64,000 nt of DNA. Source: Cladorhizidae sp. MBARI D1340-BT2 (lineage: Eukaryota > Porifera > Demospongiae > Poecilosclerida > Cladorhizidae). The notes under the pieces were generated by a model that saw nothing but the letters and a program-made list of their open reading frames with translations, made no database searches and was not told the DNA's origin. Made by a program: the position numbers and the translations under genes. This document shows, in pieces, positions 1-9,171 of this stretch; the stretch's first letter is position 1, and every line of letters starts with the position of its first letter. Where the stretch lies: contig JAQNBH010000015.1 of NCBI GenBank assembly GCA_028752905.1, positions 14,770,036 through 14,834,035 on the forward strand. Direction: 5' to 3'.

Positions 1-2
1 TG

Positions 3-149
3 TTGATGCTCATAGACGTAGAGACATATCTCACTTTCAGCCCACTCAACCTGGGAGCCATGCCAGAGGTGTGGTTCTGTTTCATGGAGGAGGAGGATGG
101 GCTGAATGTGGTGGTGGATGGTGTTTGTTTTATTCCCACTAACATGTGA
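3..149 (+). CDS. Gene A: partial 5'-most exon in window (unrecognised protein)
   Basis: The frame is open from the window edge to a TGA at 147-149 and reads like protein, with stretches such as YLTFSPLNLGAMPEVWFCF and MEEEDGLNVVVDG. The 5' part lies outside the window. The real 3' end is uncertain. A donor at 68/69 (CAGAG|GTGTGG) would leave phase 0 and match the next exon at 307, but other GT sites follow and reading through to the stop is possible. The family is not recognised. It is assigned to the same plus-strand gene as the exons at 307, 1164, 2823, 3684 and 3764 only because of strand, spacing and phase. Confidence 0.4.
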   Translation: MMLIDVETYLTFSPLNLGAMPEVWFCFMEEEDGLNVVVDGVCFIPTNM

Positions 150-306
150 CACAGTGGGGGGAGGTGGAGGTGGGGGGGTGGAGAGGCCGGGTAGTCTGTC
201 TAGGATGGTGGGAGGTAGAGGGGCTGGGTGAGTTGTGGGAGACAGGTATCTGTCCAGGCTAGTTCTCCCTGTTCCTTCCTCTCCCCCTCTCCCCACCTCG
301 GGTCAG

Positions 307-381
307 GAGGAGGAGGAAGTGGTGGCAAGGAAGTTCTCTCTGTCTCGATGTGAAGTTGCAGTCATTTCATTTTTAGTCAGG
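307..381 (+). CDS. Gene A: internal exon, phase 0-0
   Basis: A long pyrimidine tract (about 266-300) ends in an AG acceptor at 305-306. The exon is 75 bp, exactly 25 codons, and ends at a CAGG|GTAGTT donor. The peptide starts EEEEVVARKFSLSRCEV and has mixed, protein-like composition. It joins in phase to the exon at 1164. The intron after it (382-1163) holds the ACT microsatellite. The longer open frame that continues past 381 becomes a leucine/tyrosine run made by the microsatellite and is not taken as coding. Confidence 0.4.
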
Positions 382-576
382 GTAGTTGTGTGGTTTGGGA
401 GATCGTGCTTAAAAAAAATATCTATCATGTTTTTTGGAGGGGGGAGGAGTTATGGACTGAAATACGCCCGGCAAATACCCCCCGGCAGTGATCTCTCATG
501 TTTGCAGAACAGCCCAGAAGTAGATGCACAGGCTACTAGTATAGGTCATGCATACTGTTTTTGCCAAGGACCAGTG

Positions 577-915
577 CTATTACTACTGCTACTACTATTA
601 CTAATACACTACTATTACTACTGCTACTGCTTATTACTGCTACTCCTATTGCTGCTGCTACTACTTTACTATTACTGCTGCTACTACTACTACTACTACT
701 ATTATTACTACTGTACTATTACTACTGTTCTATTAGTACTACTACTATTATTACTAGTACTGCTGCTACTACTACTAATGCTATTCCTTCTACTGCTACT
801 GTACTAGTACTGCTACTACTACTAATACTATTGCTTCTACTGCTACTATACTAGTACTGGTACTTCTCCTACATGCTACTATACTAGTACTGCTACTCCT
901 ACTAATACTGCCAAC
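577..915 (+). repeat. Imperfect ACT/TAC trinucleotide microsatellite
   Basis: About 340 bp of interrupted TAC/ACT/TGC triplets. It lies in the proposed gene A intron 382-1163 and generates artificial poly-Leu, poly-Tyr and poly-Thr reading frames. Confidence 0.95.
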
Positions 916-1163
916 ACTACCGCCACGTCATTATGCCCCTTTGATTCTACGACCTTTGTGCTAATGAAGTGGAAAGAAAGTTATGAATATGAAGAGCAAC
1001 TTTTGAACACCCTGTGAGCTTGTCCGATCCTTCATTTGTTTGAATGAAAATCCACTTGACAACAGTGTGACAACCTCTTCACTTGAATACGATTGTCTCG
1101 TAACATATCGACATCATTGATTAGACTAGTGCATGTTCTCATCCAGCACTGTTGTTGGTTCAG

Positions 1164-1270
1164 GATGCTGGAGAGGAGGGGCCATTGCTTTCCCTGAGGG
1201 CTGGAGGCGTTTGGGAGTTGGCTGTTGCCCGGCAGCTCGAGGAGAACTGCCTGAGGCAGAACTTAATCAG
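1164..1270 (+). CDS. Gene A: internal exon, phase 0-2
   Basis: The acceptor TTGTTGGTTCAG precedes 1164 and the donor AATCAG|GTATGA follows 1270. The 107-bp exon reads openly as DAGEEGPLLSLRAGG, VWELAVARQLEENC, LRQNLI plus two bases. The charged, helix-like composition argues for real coding. The two leftover bases (AG) fit the C that begins the exon at 2823. The family is not recognised. The following intron of about 1.5 kb contains the TA-rich minisatellite and the foldback element. Confidence 0.55.
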
Positions 1271-1420
1271 GTATGAAGGATGATGTAAGCATGTGATTAA
1301 TGAAGCACTCTGCTTGTAAGTACCTTGGAGATGAGATAACCCCTCCTTCTTCCCCGAAACAAGGGATCGATGAATTTATTTAAGAGCAGATTCATTCTGT
1401 AGGTAGTTTTGTCTTCTTTG

Positions 1421-1805
1421 ACCTAATATATATATGTTTGACCTAATATATATATGTTTGGCCTAATATATATATGTTTGGCCTAATATATATATGTTTG
1501 ACCTAATATATATATGTTTGACCTAATATATATATATATATCTTTGACCTAATATATATATACGTTTGACCTAATATATATCTTTGACCTAATATATATA
1601 TATATATATCTTTGACCTAATATATATATATATATATATATCTTTGACCTAATATATATGTTTGACCTAATATATATATATATATATATATGTTTGACCT
1701 AATATATATACTGTATATATATATGTTTGTAATATATATATATATATATGTTTGACCTTATATATATATGTATATATGTTTGACCTAATATATATATATA
1801 TATAG
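1421..1805 (+). repeat. 20-bp TTTGACCTAATATATATATG minisatellite (left block)
   Basis: Tandem TTTGACCTAA units are joined by TA runs of variable length. The basic unit is 20 bp and expands by TA slippage. The same array resumes in the same orientation at 2450-2576, on the other side of a foldback element, so one array appears to have been split by an insertion. Confidence 0.95.
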
Positions 1806-1850
1806 AAGGTAGTTTGCTACTCAATGCTGTGTTAAAGCAGAGCTATTGAA

Positions 1851-2450
1851 TAGTAATAATAGAAAAGCACTGGGATGACTAGTCCTACTATAGTTTCATG
1901 CTAATGCAATCATCAGGGACAATGAGCAACTGAGGTGGCATATATGAGATGGGGCAGGCAAGTGGGATGATGCAAGACAGACAATACAACAATCAAGTGT
2001 TCCCCTTTTCTTGACATCCTTGCAGTGGTTTCTCATCAGCCATTATTACCCACTTGGAACAAATAAGAGCAATTAAAAATTACACAAACTCTAGTAGCTA
2101 GCTAACTAATGGCTGCAAGTCCATGGATGGGCGTTAATGAATGAGTGTTGATGAATGTGATAATTCAAATGCTCTTGAGGAGAAACTTGTTCTTGTGCCT
2201 ACGCTTTGAGAGGAATTCTGATCGCTTGTTCAATGATGTTTGGCTGTCTGAGCAGATAATGTGAGCAATGCATAAGTTGCAACGTTTCATCAACACCCAT
2301 TCATTAACGCCCATCCATGGACTTGACTTGCCTGCCCCATCTCATAATTATATGCTCACATGCCACCTCAGTTGCTCATTGTCCCTGATGATTGCATTAG
2401 CATGAAACTATAGTAGGACTAGTCATCCCAGTACTTTTCTATTATTACTA
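1851..2450. mobile_element. Foldback (MITE-like) element with ~112-bp inverted arms
   Basis: 1851-1962 is repeated as its reverse complement at about 2327-2450; the ends are TAGTAATAATAGAAAAG and its mirror. A second inner pair, about 2115-2152 against 2288-2325, continues the symmetry. The left arm carries about 150 bp between its outer and inner parts that the right arm lacks. There is no coding capacity. Both flanks are the same TA minisatellite, consistent with insertion into a TA-rich target. A further ~46 bp at 1805-1850 lies between the left arm and the array and is unexplained. No superfamily is assigned. Confidence 0.8.
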
Positions 2451-2576
2451 TATATATATATATATATATCTTTGACCTAATATATATATAATATATATAT
2501 ATGTTTGACCTAATATATATATGTTTGACCTAATATATATATATATATATATATATATGTTTGACCTTATATATAT
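2450..2576 (+). repeat. TTTGACCTAA/TA minisatellite (right block)
   Basis: Continuation of the array at 1421-1805, same orientation, with long TA runs. Confidence 0.9.
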
Positions 2577-2822
2577 TATAATTATTATATGTTTTTTACG
2601 AAGTCCTCTTTTCTCAAATCCCGTCACACGAGTCATAATGTAGAATAATGTTTTGCTTCCTTTAGGGAGAGGTGTGTTTTGTGCATGTTCAGGATGGCAG
2701 ACACATTATATCTTCGTTTTGTTGTGGTCACACATCATGTAATGCATTGTAACCCAATGTAACCACTCGCAGAGGTGACGACGACTGGGCGGTCAACAAA
2801 GCTCTGCAAAAAGCCTTTCTAG

Positions 2823-2896
2823 CTCCTGCTCTTTCATTGTTGAGCAACTCTTGTCCACCATCGTCCAAACACACGATGAAGATGGAGACTTACAAC
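2823..2896 (+). CDS. Gene A: internal exon, phase 2-1
   Basis: The donor CAAC|GTAAGAG at 2896/2897 is near consensus. With the acceptor CCTTTCTAG at 2822 the frame reads SCSFIVEQLLSTIVQ then THDEDGDLQ. It accepts the phase-2 end of the exon at 1164 and passes phase 1 to the 25-bp exon at 3684. An alternative acceptor at 2772 (CACTCGCAG) gives another fully open frame (GDDDWAVNKALQKAFL...) ending in phase 0. That frame would meet a TAG in the next exon, so the shorter form is preferred. Confidence 0.5.
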
Positions 2897-2937
2897 GTAA
2901 GAGACAACCACACACTTCATGAGGTCGGAAGGGCATC

Positions 2938-3521
2938 ACTGTTAGTTTCAACACGCCAGTTTGCTGAGATCAAATCTGTTGTTATCATGAGCCTTTTTTG
3001 TTGTTATTTTCTAACCCCTTGTAGATGATATTGGGTACATCTGCGTTGAAAAAGGACTTACTCATTGGAGTCAACATCGATAAAGGTTAATCATGATGTT
3101 ATGCTGAGATGGAAATAAATAATTCTAAATTAAATTAAAATCACCTTCTCAATAATCAACTTCAAATTGTATGCATTCACAGGAAAAAATGGCAGCAGCT
3201 TTGGCAATTGAGTATATAATAATAATAACAACAACAATAACAACAACAATAATAACAATAATAACAATAATAACTATAATAATAATAATAATACCCAATA
3301 TCATCTACAAGGGGTTAGAAAATAACAACAAAAAAGGCTCATGATAACAACAGATTTGATCTCAGCAAACTGGCGTGTTGAAACTAATAATCAACTTCAA
3401 ATTGTATGCATTCACAGAGTGAATGAATACAATTTGAAGTTGATTATTGAGAAGGTAATTTTAATGTTAGTATGCCAACTGAGAGTTCATTGAGAGTACA
3501 TAATTCTACTTATTATTATTA

Positions 3522-3587
<66 letters not shown>

Positions 3588-3672
3588 GTTATTATTGTTA
3601 TTATTGTTGTTGTTATTGTTGTTGTTATTATTATTATATACTCAATTGCCAAAGCTGCTGCCATTTTTTCCT
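2938..3672. repeat. Nested set of three inverted repeats
   Basis: Three reverse-complement pairs are interleaved. 2938-3038 pairs with 3292-3388. About 3138-3183 pairs with 3419-3465, carrying AATCAACTTCAAATTGTAT. About 3180-3292 pairs with 3560-3672, including GGCAGCAGCTTTGGCAATTG and the AAT/AAC microsatellite. The rightmost arm supplies the pyrimidine tract in front of the exon at 3684. The pattern looks like repeated template switching or nested foldback insertion. It lies in the intron 2897-3683. Confidence 0.85.
3508..3640 (+). repeat. ATT/GTT trinucleotide microsatellite
   Basis: Nearly pure ATT triplets pass into GTT-rich triplets. The complementary AAT/AAC tract is at 3215-3292, so the two can pair as a hairpin. 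Confidence 0.95.
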
Positions 3673-3683
3673 GTTCCTGCCAG

Positions 3684-3708
3684 CACCTGTAGATATTGGA
3701 GCCCTGAG
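3684..3708 (+). CDS. Gene A: 25-bp micro-exon, phase 1-2
   Basis: It lies between a strong acceptor (TTTTTTCCTGTTCCTGCCAG) and a GAG|GTTAGT donor. Read in phase it gives P-PVDIGAL plus AG. Its phases match both neighbours, and the next intron (3709-3763) is only 55 bp. Short, but splice signals and phase agree. Confidence 0.45.
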
Positions 3709-3763
3709 GTTAGTTCTGCTTGGAACATATTCTATTTATTGGCGAGTTGGAGTGAGTCCTCAG

Positions 3764-3915
3764 TGGGGAGTCGGATGGTAAACTTGGCATTGCTGCACCT
3801 GGCGTATCCGTGTCACCCATTAAAAAATGTATATGAACCAGTTACCAGCGTCGTAGTGAAGAGAAAGATCGAGAAAACAGCAGCGGATTCGAAGGCAGAG
3901 GAAAGACAACTTTAA
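3764..3915 (+). CDS. Gene A: terminal exon with apparent 1-base frameshift
   Basis: The acceptor GTCCTCAG ends at 3763. Entered in phase 2 the exon reads (S)GESDGKLGIAAPGVSVSPIK and then hits a stop just after a run of six A at 3822-3827. Removing one A joins it to the frame NVYEPVTSVVVKRKIEK, TAADSKAEERQL and a TAA at 3913-3915. The two halves look like one lysine-rich C-terminus, so the extra A is either a sequence error or a real disabling frameshift. The family is not recognised. Confidence 0.5.
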
Positions 3916-4403
3916 TAGCGACAGGAAAGGATGCTGGAGTTTCATTCTGACATAGCTACTCGATTGTTGTCAGTGCTCTAGTGGTGGAGGTGTGATGCCG
4001 CCTGAAATATAACTAGAAATGATCGTCTCTATGTACGTTAAGAATATCTGAGCATGCTCTCGCCTTGACCTTAGCAAGTTCAGACCTTAGCTACTTCCCT
4101 GTCATGATCCAATATGATGACATCAATAATGTATTAGGGCTTCAGCTGTGCTAGGGCTAGGACAATGTCTAGACTCTAGAGCAATAGGATATCAAGTTTA
4201 GTCCAGCAGGCATTAAAAATTAGTTTATTTCCCGTCCTCATCACTTGCCACTCACTGCCTCGCGTATATTACTAGTAGATTTTTTTAAATAATATTATTT
4301 AAAAAATCATTGAGTTTTCAAACTAGCCCAACCCCAGCCCTAGCCCCAGCCCCAGCCATTAATAATGTATTCTCAATGAACTCTCAGTTGACATAATAAC
4401 ATT
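3916..4403. other. Downstream flank of gene A, no gene seen
   Basis: Unique AT-rich sequence. It includes a C/A-rich CCAGCCC stretch near 4325-4358 and, from about 4365, the outer part of the element that becomes the palindrome at 4404. No coding frame or RNA gene could be supported. Confidence 0.5.
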
Positions 4404-4562
4404 AAAATCACTTTCTCAATAATCAACTTCAAATTGTATTCACTCGATGTTTCGACTAGATGCTCTAGCCTTCATCAGGAATAATTTATGAAGGCTAGAG
4501 CATCTAGTCGAAAAGTCGAGTGAATACAATTTGAAGTTGATTTTTATTGATAGGGTGATTTT
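4404..4562. mobile_element. Palindromic element with hammerhead-like core
   Basis: A near-perfect palindrome centred at about 4482. The minus-strand arm carries CTGATGA (4472-4478 complement), a 7-bp stem with loop GCA, then GAAAC (4449-4453 complement). A flanking strand (about 4441-4447) can pair with the bases before CTGATGA. This resembles a type I hammerhead ribozyme with almost no stem III. The plus-strand arm has TTATGA instead and looks inactive. Related pieces occur at 3138-3183, 3386-3500, 26949-26990, 32337-32375, 45258-45315, 49905-49945 and 53995-54075, so this is a dispersed family. Hammerheads are known in Penelope-like elements, but no such protein is seen here. Confidence 0.6.
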
Positions 4563-5662
4563 ATTTCAACAGCTAGCTTTAGTTTGCTGTAACATTCGAC
4601 TGAAGTGGAGGAGATTCCGGGGGGTGGTTTGGAAGCAATTCTAGAAACGTTACAATCAGCTTGGAAGTCACGGTTCAAGACAGAAGTTGAATTGGTCGCC
4701 ATTTCTCAATACAACAGCAGCAGAGCATGTTTCTTCTCGAACCAGAAATCTAGAATTCTAGCTGTTTTGCAAGTTTGACTTGACAGTCTGGGCATGTGCA
4801 GGTAAGATACTTGTCTGCTATTGTATGCAGTATTCAGTGTTGAAGTCATGTTCCAAGATAAAGGTTGAATTGGTCGCCAATTGATTACTCCACCTACACA
4901 TCCAGCTGTTAGTGTGTATTCATTAAAATAAATAAACGCTTTTGAGAGGAGGGTGTCTGGTATCTCTGTTGTGTGTTGATAAGTCAATTAATCGATGGAC
5001 TGCCATAACAGATTTATCCGCAGAAACACGGACATTGTTAGAACACAACATGTTGTACATTTAAAAAAAAATTAATTTAATTCCAGCACATGCCCACTGG
5101 ACTGCTGCACTGTTTATATATCATAAGCTTTACTCCAGTTTGATGGGAGGAGCAAGAAAAATGAATGGCTGATGATCGCAGCTTCTGTCGTGTGTACGGC
5201 ATCTTCCTGGGCATGCTGGCTGCACAGACACCTGTGCTTACCAGAACCACTCTGAATCCCTTTCCTTTTGAGAGAGGAGGCGCTCCTGGGTTGGATTTCT
5301 TTGCTGCAAGGTCTGTTGTAGACATAGTGCTACGCAACTTTTCCTTTGCTTCTCAGTGGAGCCGATTCTTAGTACCAAACTGCAGCTTATTTATATTTAC
5401 ATTCTAATGGTTTGAAGCATTGATTCGAGAGAGAGAGAAGGTTATAAGATATAGTGTGAGAGAAGGATATAAGATATAGTATGGGTATGACAGAGTCTGT
5501 CGTAGCTCTGCTGTAAGCAAGACTGCAATGACATCAAATCATGCATGTGGATGTGGGAGGTTGGCAATCACAGAGCGCCAGGAGATGGACAAGCGAGTTT
5601 GTGTTTCCAGGCATGTCTGTAAGGCATGTCTCTCTATCTATTTTTCTATCTACATGCCATAG
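4563..5662. other. Intergenic stretch with one decayed ORF-like repeat
   Basis: Mostly unique sequence. At 5165-5407 a plus frame contains NPFPFERGGAPG followed by DFF. The minus strand at 53232-53300 has a diverged relative (IPSPFEKGAGHGW), and the nucleotide sequences also align, so both look like remnants of one dispersed element. Nothing else could be supported. Confidence 0.4.
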
Positions 5663-7592
5663 TCATCTATCCTAAATATGAATGAGTCGCCCGTCCTAAA
5701 TATGAATGGGTCATCCATCCTAAATATGAATGGGTCACCCGTCCTAAATATGAATGGGTCACCCATCCTAAATATGAATGGGTCACCCGTCCTAAAGATG
5801 AATGGGTCACCCGTCCTAAATATGAATGGGTCACCCATCCTAAATATGAATGGGTCATCCATCCTAAATATGAATGGGTCATCCATCCTAAATATGAATG
5901 GGTTACCCGTCCTAAATATGAATGGGTCACCCATCCTAAATATGAATGGGTCACCCGTCCTAAAGATGAATGGGTCGCCCGTCCTAAATATGAATGGGTC
6001 ACCCGTCCTAAATATGAATGGGTTACCCGTCCTAAAGATGAATGGGTCACCCGTCCTAAAGATGAATGGGTCACCCGTCCTAAATATGAATGGGTCACCC
6101 GTCCTAAATATGAATGGGACCCGTCCTAAATATGAATGGGTCTCCCGTCCTAAATATGAATGTGTCACCTGTCCTAAATATGAATGGGTCGCCCGTCCTA
6201 AATATGAATGGGTCACCCGTCCTAAATATGAATGGGTCACCCGTCCTAAATATGAATGGATCACCCGTCCTAAATATGAATGGGACCCGTCCTAAATATG
6301 AATGGGTCTCCCGTCCTAAATATGAATGGGTCACCCGTCCTAAATATGAATGGATCGCCCGTCCTAAATATGAATGGGTCACCCGTCCTAAATATGAATG
6401 GGTCACCCGTCCTAAATATGAATGGATCACCCGTCCTAAATATGAATGGGTCACCCATCCTAAATATGAATGGATCACCCGTCCTAAATATGAATGGGTC
6501 ATCCATCCTAAATATGAATGAGTCGCCCGTCCTAAACATGAATAGGTCACCCATCCTAAATATGAATGGGTCACCCGTCCTAAATATGAATGTGTCACCT
6601 GTCCTAAATATGAATGGGTCACCCGTCCTAAATATGAATGGGTCACCCGTCCTAAATATGAAAGGGTCACCCATCCTAAATATGAATGGGTCACCCGTCC
6701 TAAATATGAATGGGTCACCCATCCTAAATATGAATGTGTCACCCGTCCTAAATATGAATGGGTCGCCCATCCTAAATATGAATGGGTCACCCATCCTAAA
6801 TATGAATGGGTCACCCGTCCTAAATATGAATGGGTCATCCATCCTAAATATGAATGAGTCGCCCGTCCTAAATATGAATGGGTCACCCGTCCTAAATATG
6901 AATGAGTCGCCCGTCCTAAATATGAATGGGTCACCCGTCCTAAATATGAAAGGGTCACCCGTCCTAAATATGAAAGGGTCACCCGTCCTAAATATGAATG
7001 GGTCACCCGTCCTAAATATGAATGGGTCACCCGTCCTAAATATGAAAGGGTCACCCGTCCTAAATATGAATGGGTCACCCGTCCTAAATATGAATGGGTC
7101 ACCCGTCCTAAATATGAAAGGGTCACCCGTCCTAAATATGAATGGGTCACCCGTCCTAAATATGAATGGGTCACCCGTCCTAAATATGAATGTGTCACCT
7201 GTCCTAAATATGAATGGGTCACCCGTCCTAAATATGAATGGGTCACCCGTCCTAAATATGAAAGGGTCACCCATCCTAAATATGAATGGGTCACCCGTCC
7301 TAAATATGAATGGGTCACCCATCCTAAATATGAATGTGTCACCCGTCCTAAATATGAATGGGTCGCCCATCCTAAATATGAATGGGTCACCCATCCTAAA
7401 TATGAATGGGTCACCCGTCCTAAATATGAATGGGTCATCCATCCTAAATATGAATGAGTCGCCCGTCCTAAATATGAATGGGTCACCCGTCCTAAATATG
7501 AATGAGTCGCCCGTCCTAAATATGAATGGGTCACCCGTCCTAAATATGAATGGGTCACCCGTCCTAAATATGAATGGGTCACCCGTCCTAAG
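5663..7592 (+). repeat. 24-bp minisatellite, about 80 units
   Basis: The unit contains CGTCCTAAATATGAATG followed by GGTCACC. Because 24 is a multiple of 3, several frames stay open (repeats such as MNGSPVLN, THSYLGRV and DPFIFRTG). These are artefacts. Larger duplications are visible: about 6555-6925 recurs at exactly +600 bp (25 units), and a variant lacking four bases (GGGACCCG) recurs at +168 bp. Confidence 0.97.
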
Positions 7593-7877
7593 TGTCAGGC
7601 AACTACTTCTACTATCTCTGGTATCCTGCGACGCCTAAACAACAAAACTCTGTCTAAGCCGAAATCAGCTTTCCTGCTGTCTCCCACTCACGAAGAGTAT
7701 AGTTAAGAACTGTAGTAGGTTTAAATACTTTATCAATTAAATACAATATAAATAGTGCTAAATAATCATACACTAGTCTCAAACCAATATGTATGTCTCA
7801 AATCTAAACTAGCTCAGTTTACGCTAAACGTCTAAAACTCGCTATCTCTGTCACTCAATCAAAACTCTCCTCCGTTT
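7593..7877. other. Unique ~285-bp sequence splitting the 24-bp array
   Basis: Non-repetitive sequence starting TGTCAGGCAACTACTTC, inserted after CGTCCTAAG of one unit. The array resumes as AGATGAATGAGTCACC. It could be a solo LTR or other insertion, but no clear target-site duplication or terminal repeat was seen. Confidence 0.4.
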
Positions 7878-8096
7878 CTCATAGATGAATGAGTCACCCG
7901 TCCTAAACATGAATGGGTCACCCATCCTAAACATGAATGGGTCATCCATCCTAAATATGAATGATTCGCCCGTCCTAAATATGAATGGACCGTCCTAAAT
8001 ATGAATGGGTCACCCATCCCAAATATGAAGGGTTCTAAATATGTATGAGTCACCCGTCCTAAATATGAATGGGTTACCCGTCCTAAGAATACGTCA
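7878..8096 (+). repeat. 24-bp minisatellite, distal block
   Basis: About nine more diverged copies of the same unit, several truncated. Confidence 0.9.
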
Positions 8097-8154
8097 CATA
8101 TCCCGAATGTGAACATGTTTGCGAATCTGTCGGCATATCCATTCCGCTGAACCA

Positions 8155-8316
8155 GACATGATTGGGGTGGCCCAGCTGTTGAGGCAGTGAGGAAGACATG
8201 ATTGGGGTGGCCCAGCTGTTGAGGCAGTGAGGAAGACATGATTGGGGTGGCCCAGCTGTTGAGGCAGTGAGGAAGACATGATTGGGGTGGCCCAGCTGTT
8301 GAGGCAGTGAGGAAGA
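8155..8316 (+). repeat. 40-bp tandem repeat, 4 copies
   Basis: Four almost identical copies starting GACATGATTGGGGTGGCCCA at 8155, 8195, 8235 and 8275. Confidence 0.97.
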
Positions 8317-8358
8317 AAGGACTGGCTTCCTACAGTCAGTGAGGAGAGAGAGAGAGAG

Positions 8359-9171
8359 ATGCTGATGATGGGGAGACAGACTCAACTCAGAAGCAACCTA
8401 CCAGCAGAAAGAAGCTCATGCAGGAACTGCTGGTTAATAAGGTCAGCAGCAGTCACACTGTCACACTGCTGGGAATGCGCCAGTAAAGCTGACTTGCTTG
8501 AAGGAGCCGTCGCACACTGTCTGTGTACTTCACCGAAACTTGAAGAAGAGCACCTCCATAAGCTTCTCACCCCTACACCAACAGAAACTCCACTCTCACC
8601 AGCACTCTCCATGGTGGCCTGTCACAAAGACAATATTCTCACCCCTACACCAACAGAAACTCCACTCTCACCAGCACTCTCCATGGTGGCCTGTCACAAA
8701 GACAATATTCTCACCCCTACACCAACAGAAACTCCACTCTCACCAGCACTCTCCATGGTGGCCTGTCATAAAGACAATATTCTCACCCCTACACCAACAG
8801 AAACTCCACTCTCACCAGCACTCTCCATGGTGGCCTGTCATAAAGACAATATTCTCACCCCTACACCAACAGAAACTCCACTCTCACCAGCACTCTCCAT
8901 GGTGGCCTGTCATAAAGACAATATTCTCACCCCTACACCAACAGAAACTCCACTCTCACCAGCACTCTCCATGGTGGCCTGTCATAAAGACAATATTCTC
9001 ACCCCTACACCAACAGAAACTCCACTCTCACCAGCACTCTCCTTGGTGGCCTGTCATAAAGACAATATTCTCACCCCTACACCAACAGAAACTCCACTCT
9101 CACCAGCACTCTCCATGGTGGCCTGTCATAAAGACAATAGGCAACCTACAAATGTTGTGTGCGTGTGCTAA
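8359..9171 (+). other. 270-codon open frame over a 72-bp repeat (doubtful CDS)
   Basis: The frame encodes about 69 unique residues and then eight copies of a 24-residue Thr/Pro/Ser-rich repeat (LTPTPTETPLSPALS...). A second frame is open over the same span because the unit is a multiple of three, so length is no evidence of coding. The unique N-terminal part is Cys-rich and unremarkable. A secreted mucin-like repeat protein is conceivable, but no promoter, splice or conservation evidence supports it. Confidence 0.2.
8566..9142 (+). repeat. 72-bp tandem repeat, 8 copies
   Basis: Eight nearly identical units beginning CTCACCCCTACACCAACAG, with phase positions 8566, 8638, 8710 and so on. Differences are single bases, implying recent expansion. 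Confidence 0.97.

Noticed and set aside
508..544. Possible exon NSPEVDAQATSI of gene A
   Set aside because: Splice sites look fair, but it ends in phase 1 and does not join the exon at 1164, while the exon at 307 does without it.
235..854. 190- and 97-codon frames rich in Leu/Tyr/Thr
   Set aside because: The C-terminal two thirds is the ACT microsatellite; only the short exon 307-381 is kept.
5663..7592. Open frames of 130-490 codons on both strands
   Set aside because: All are products of a 24-bp unit (a multiple of 3) without stops; three or more frames are open at once.
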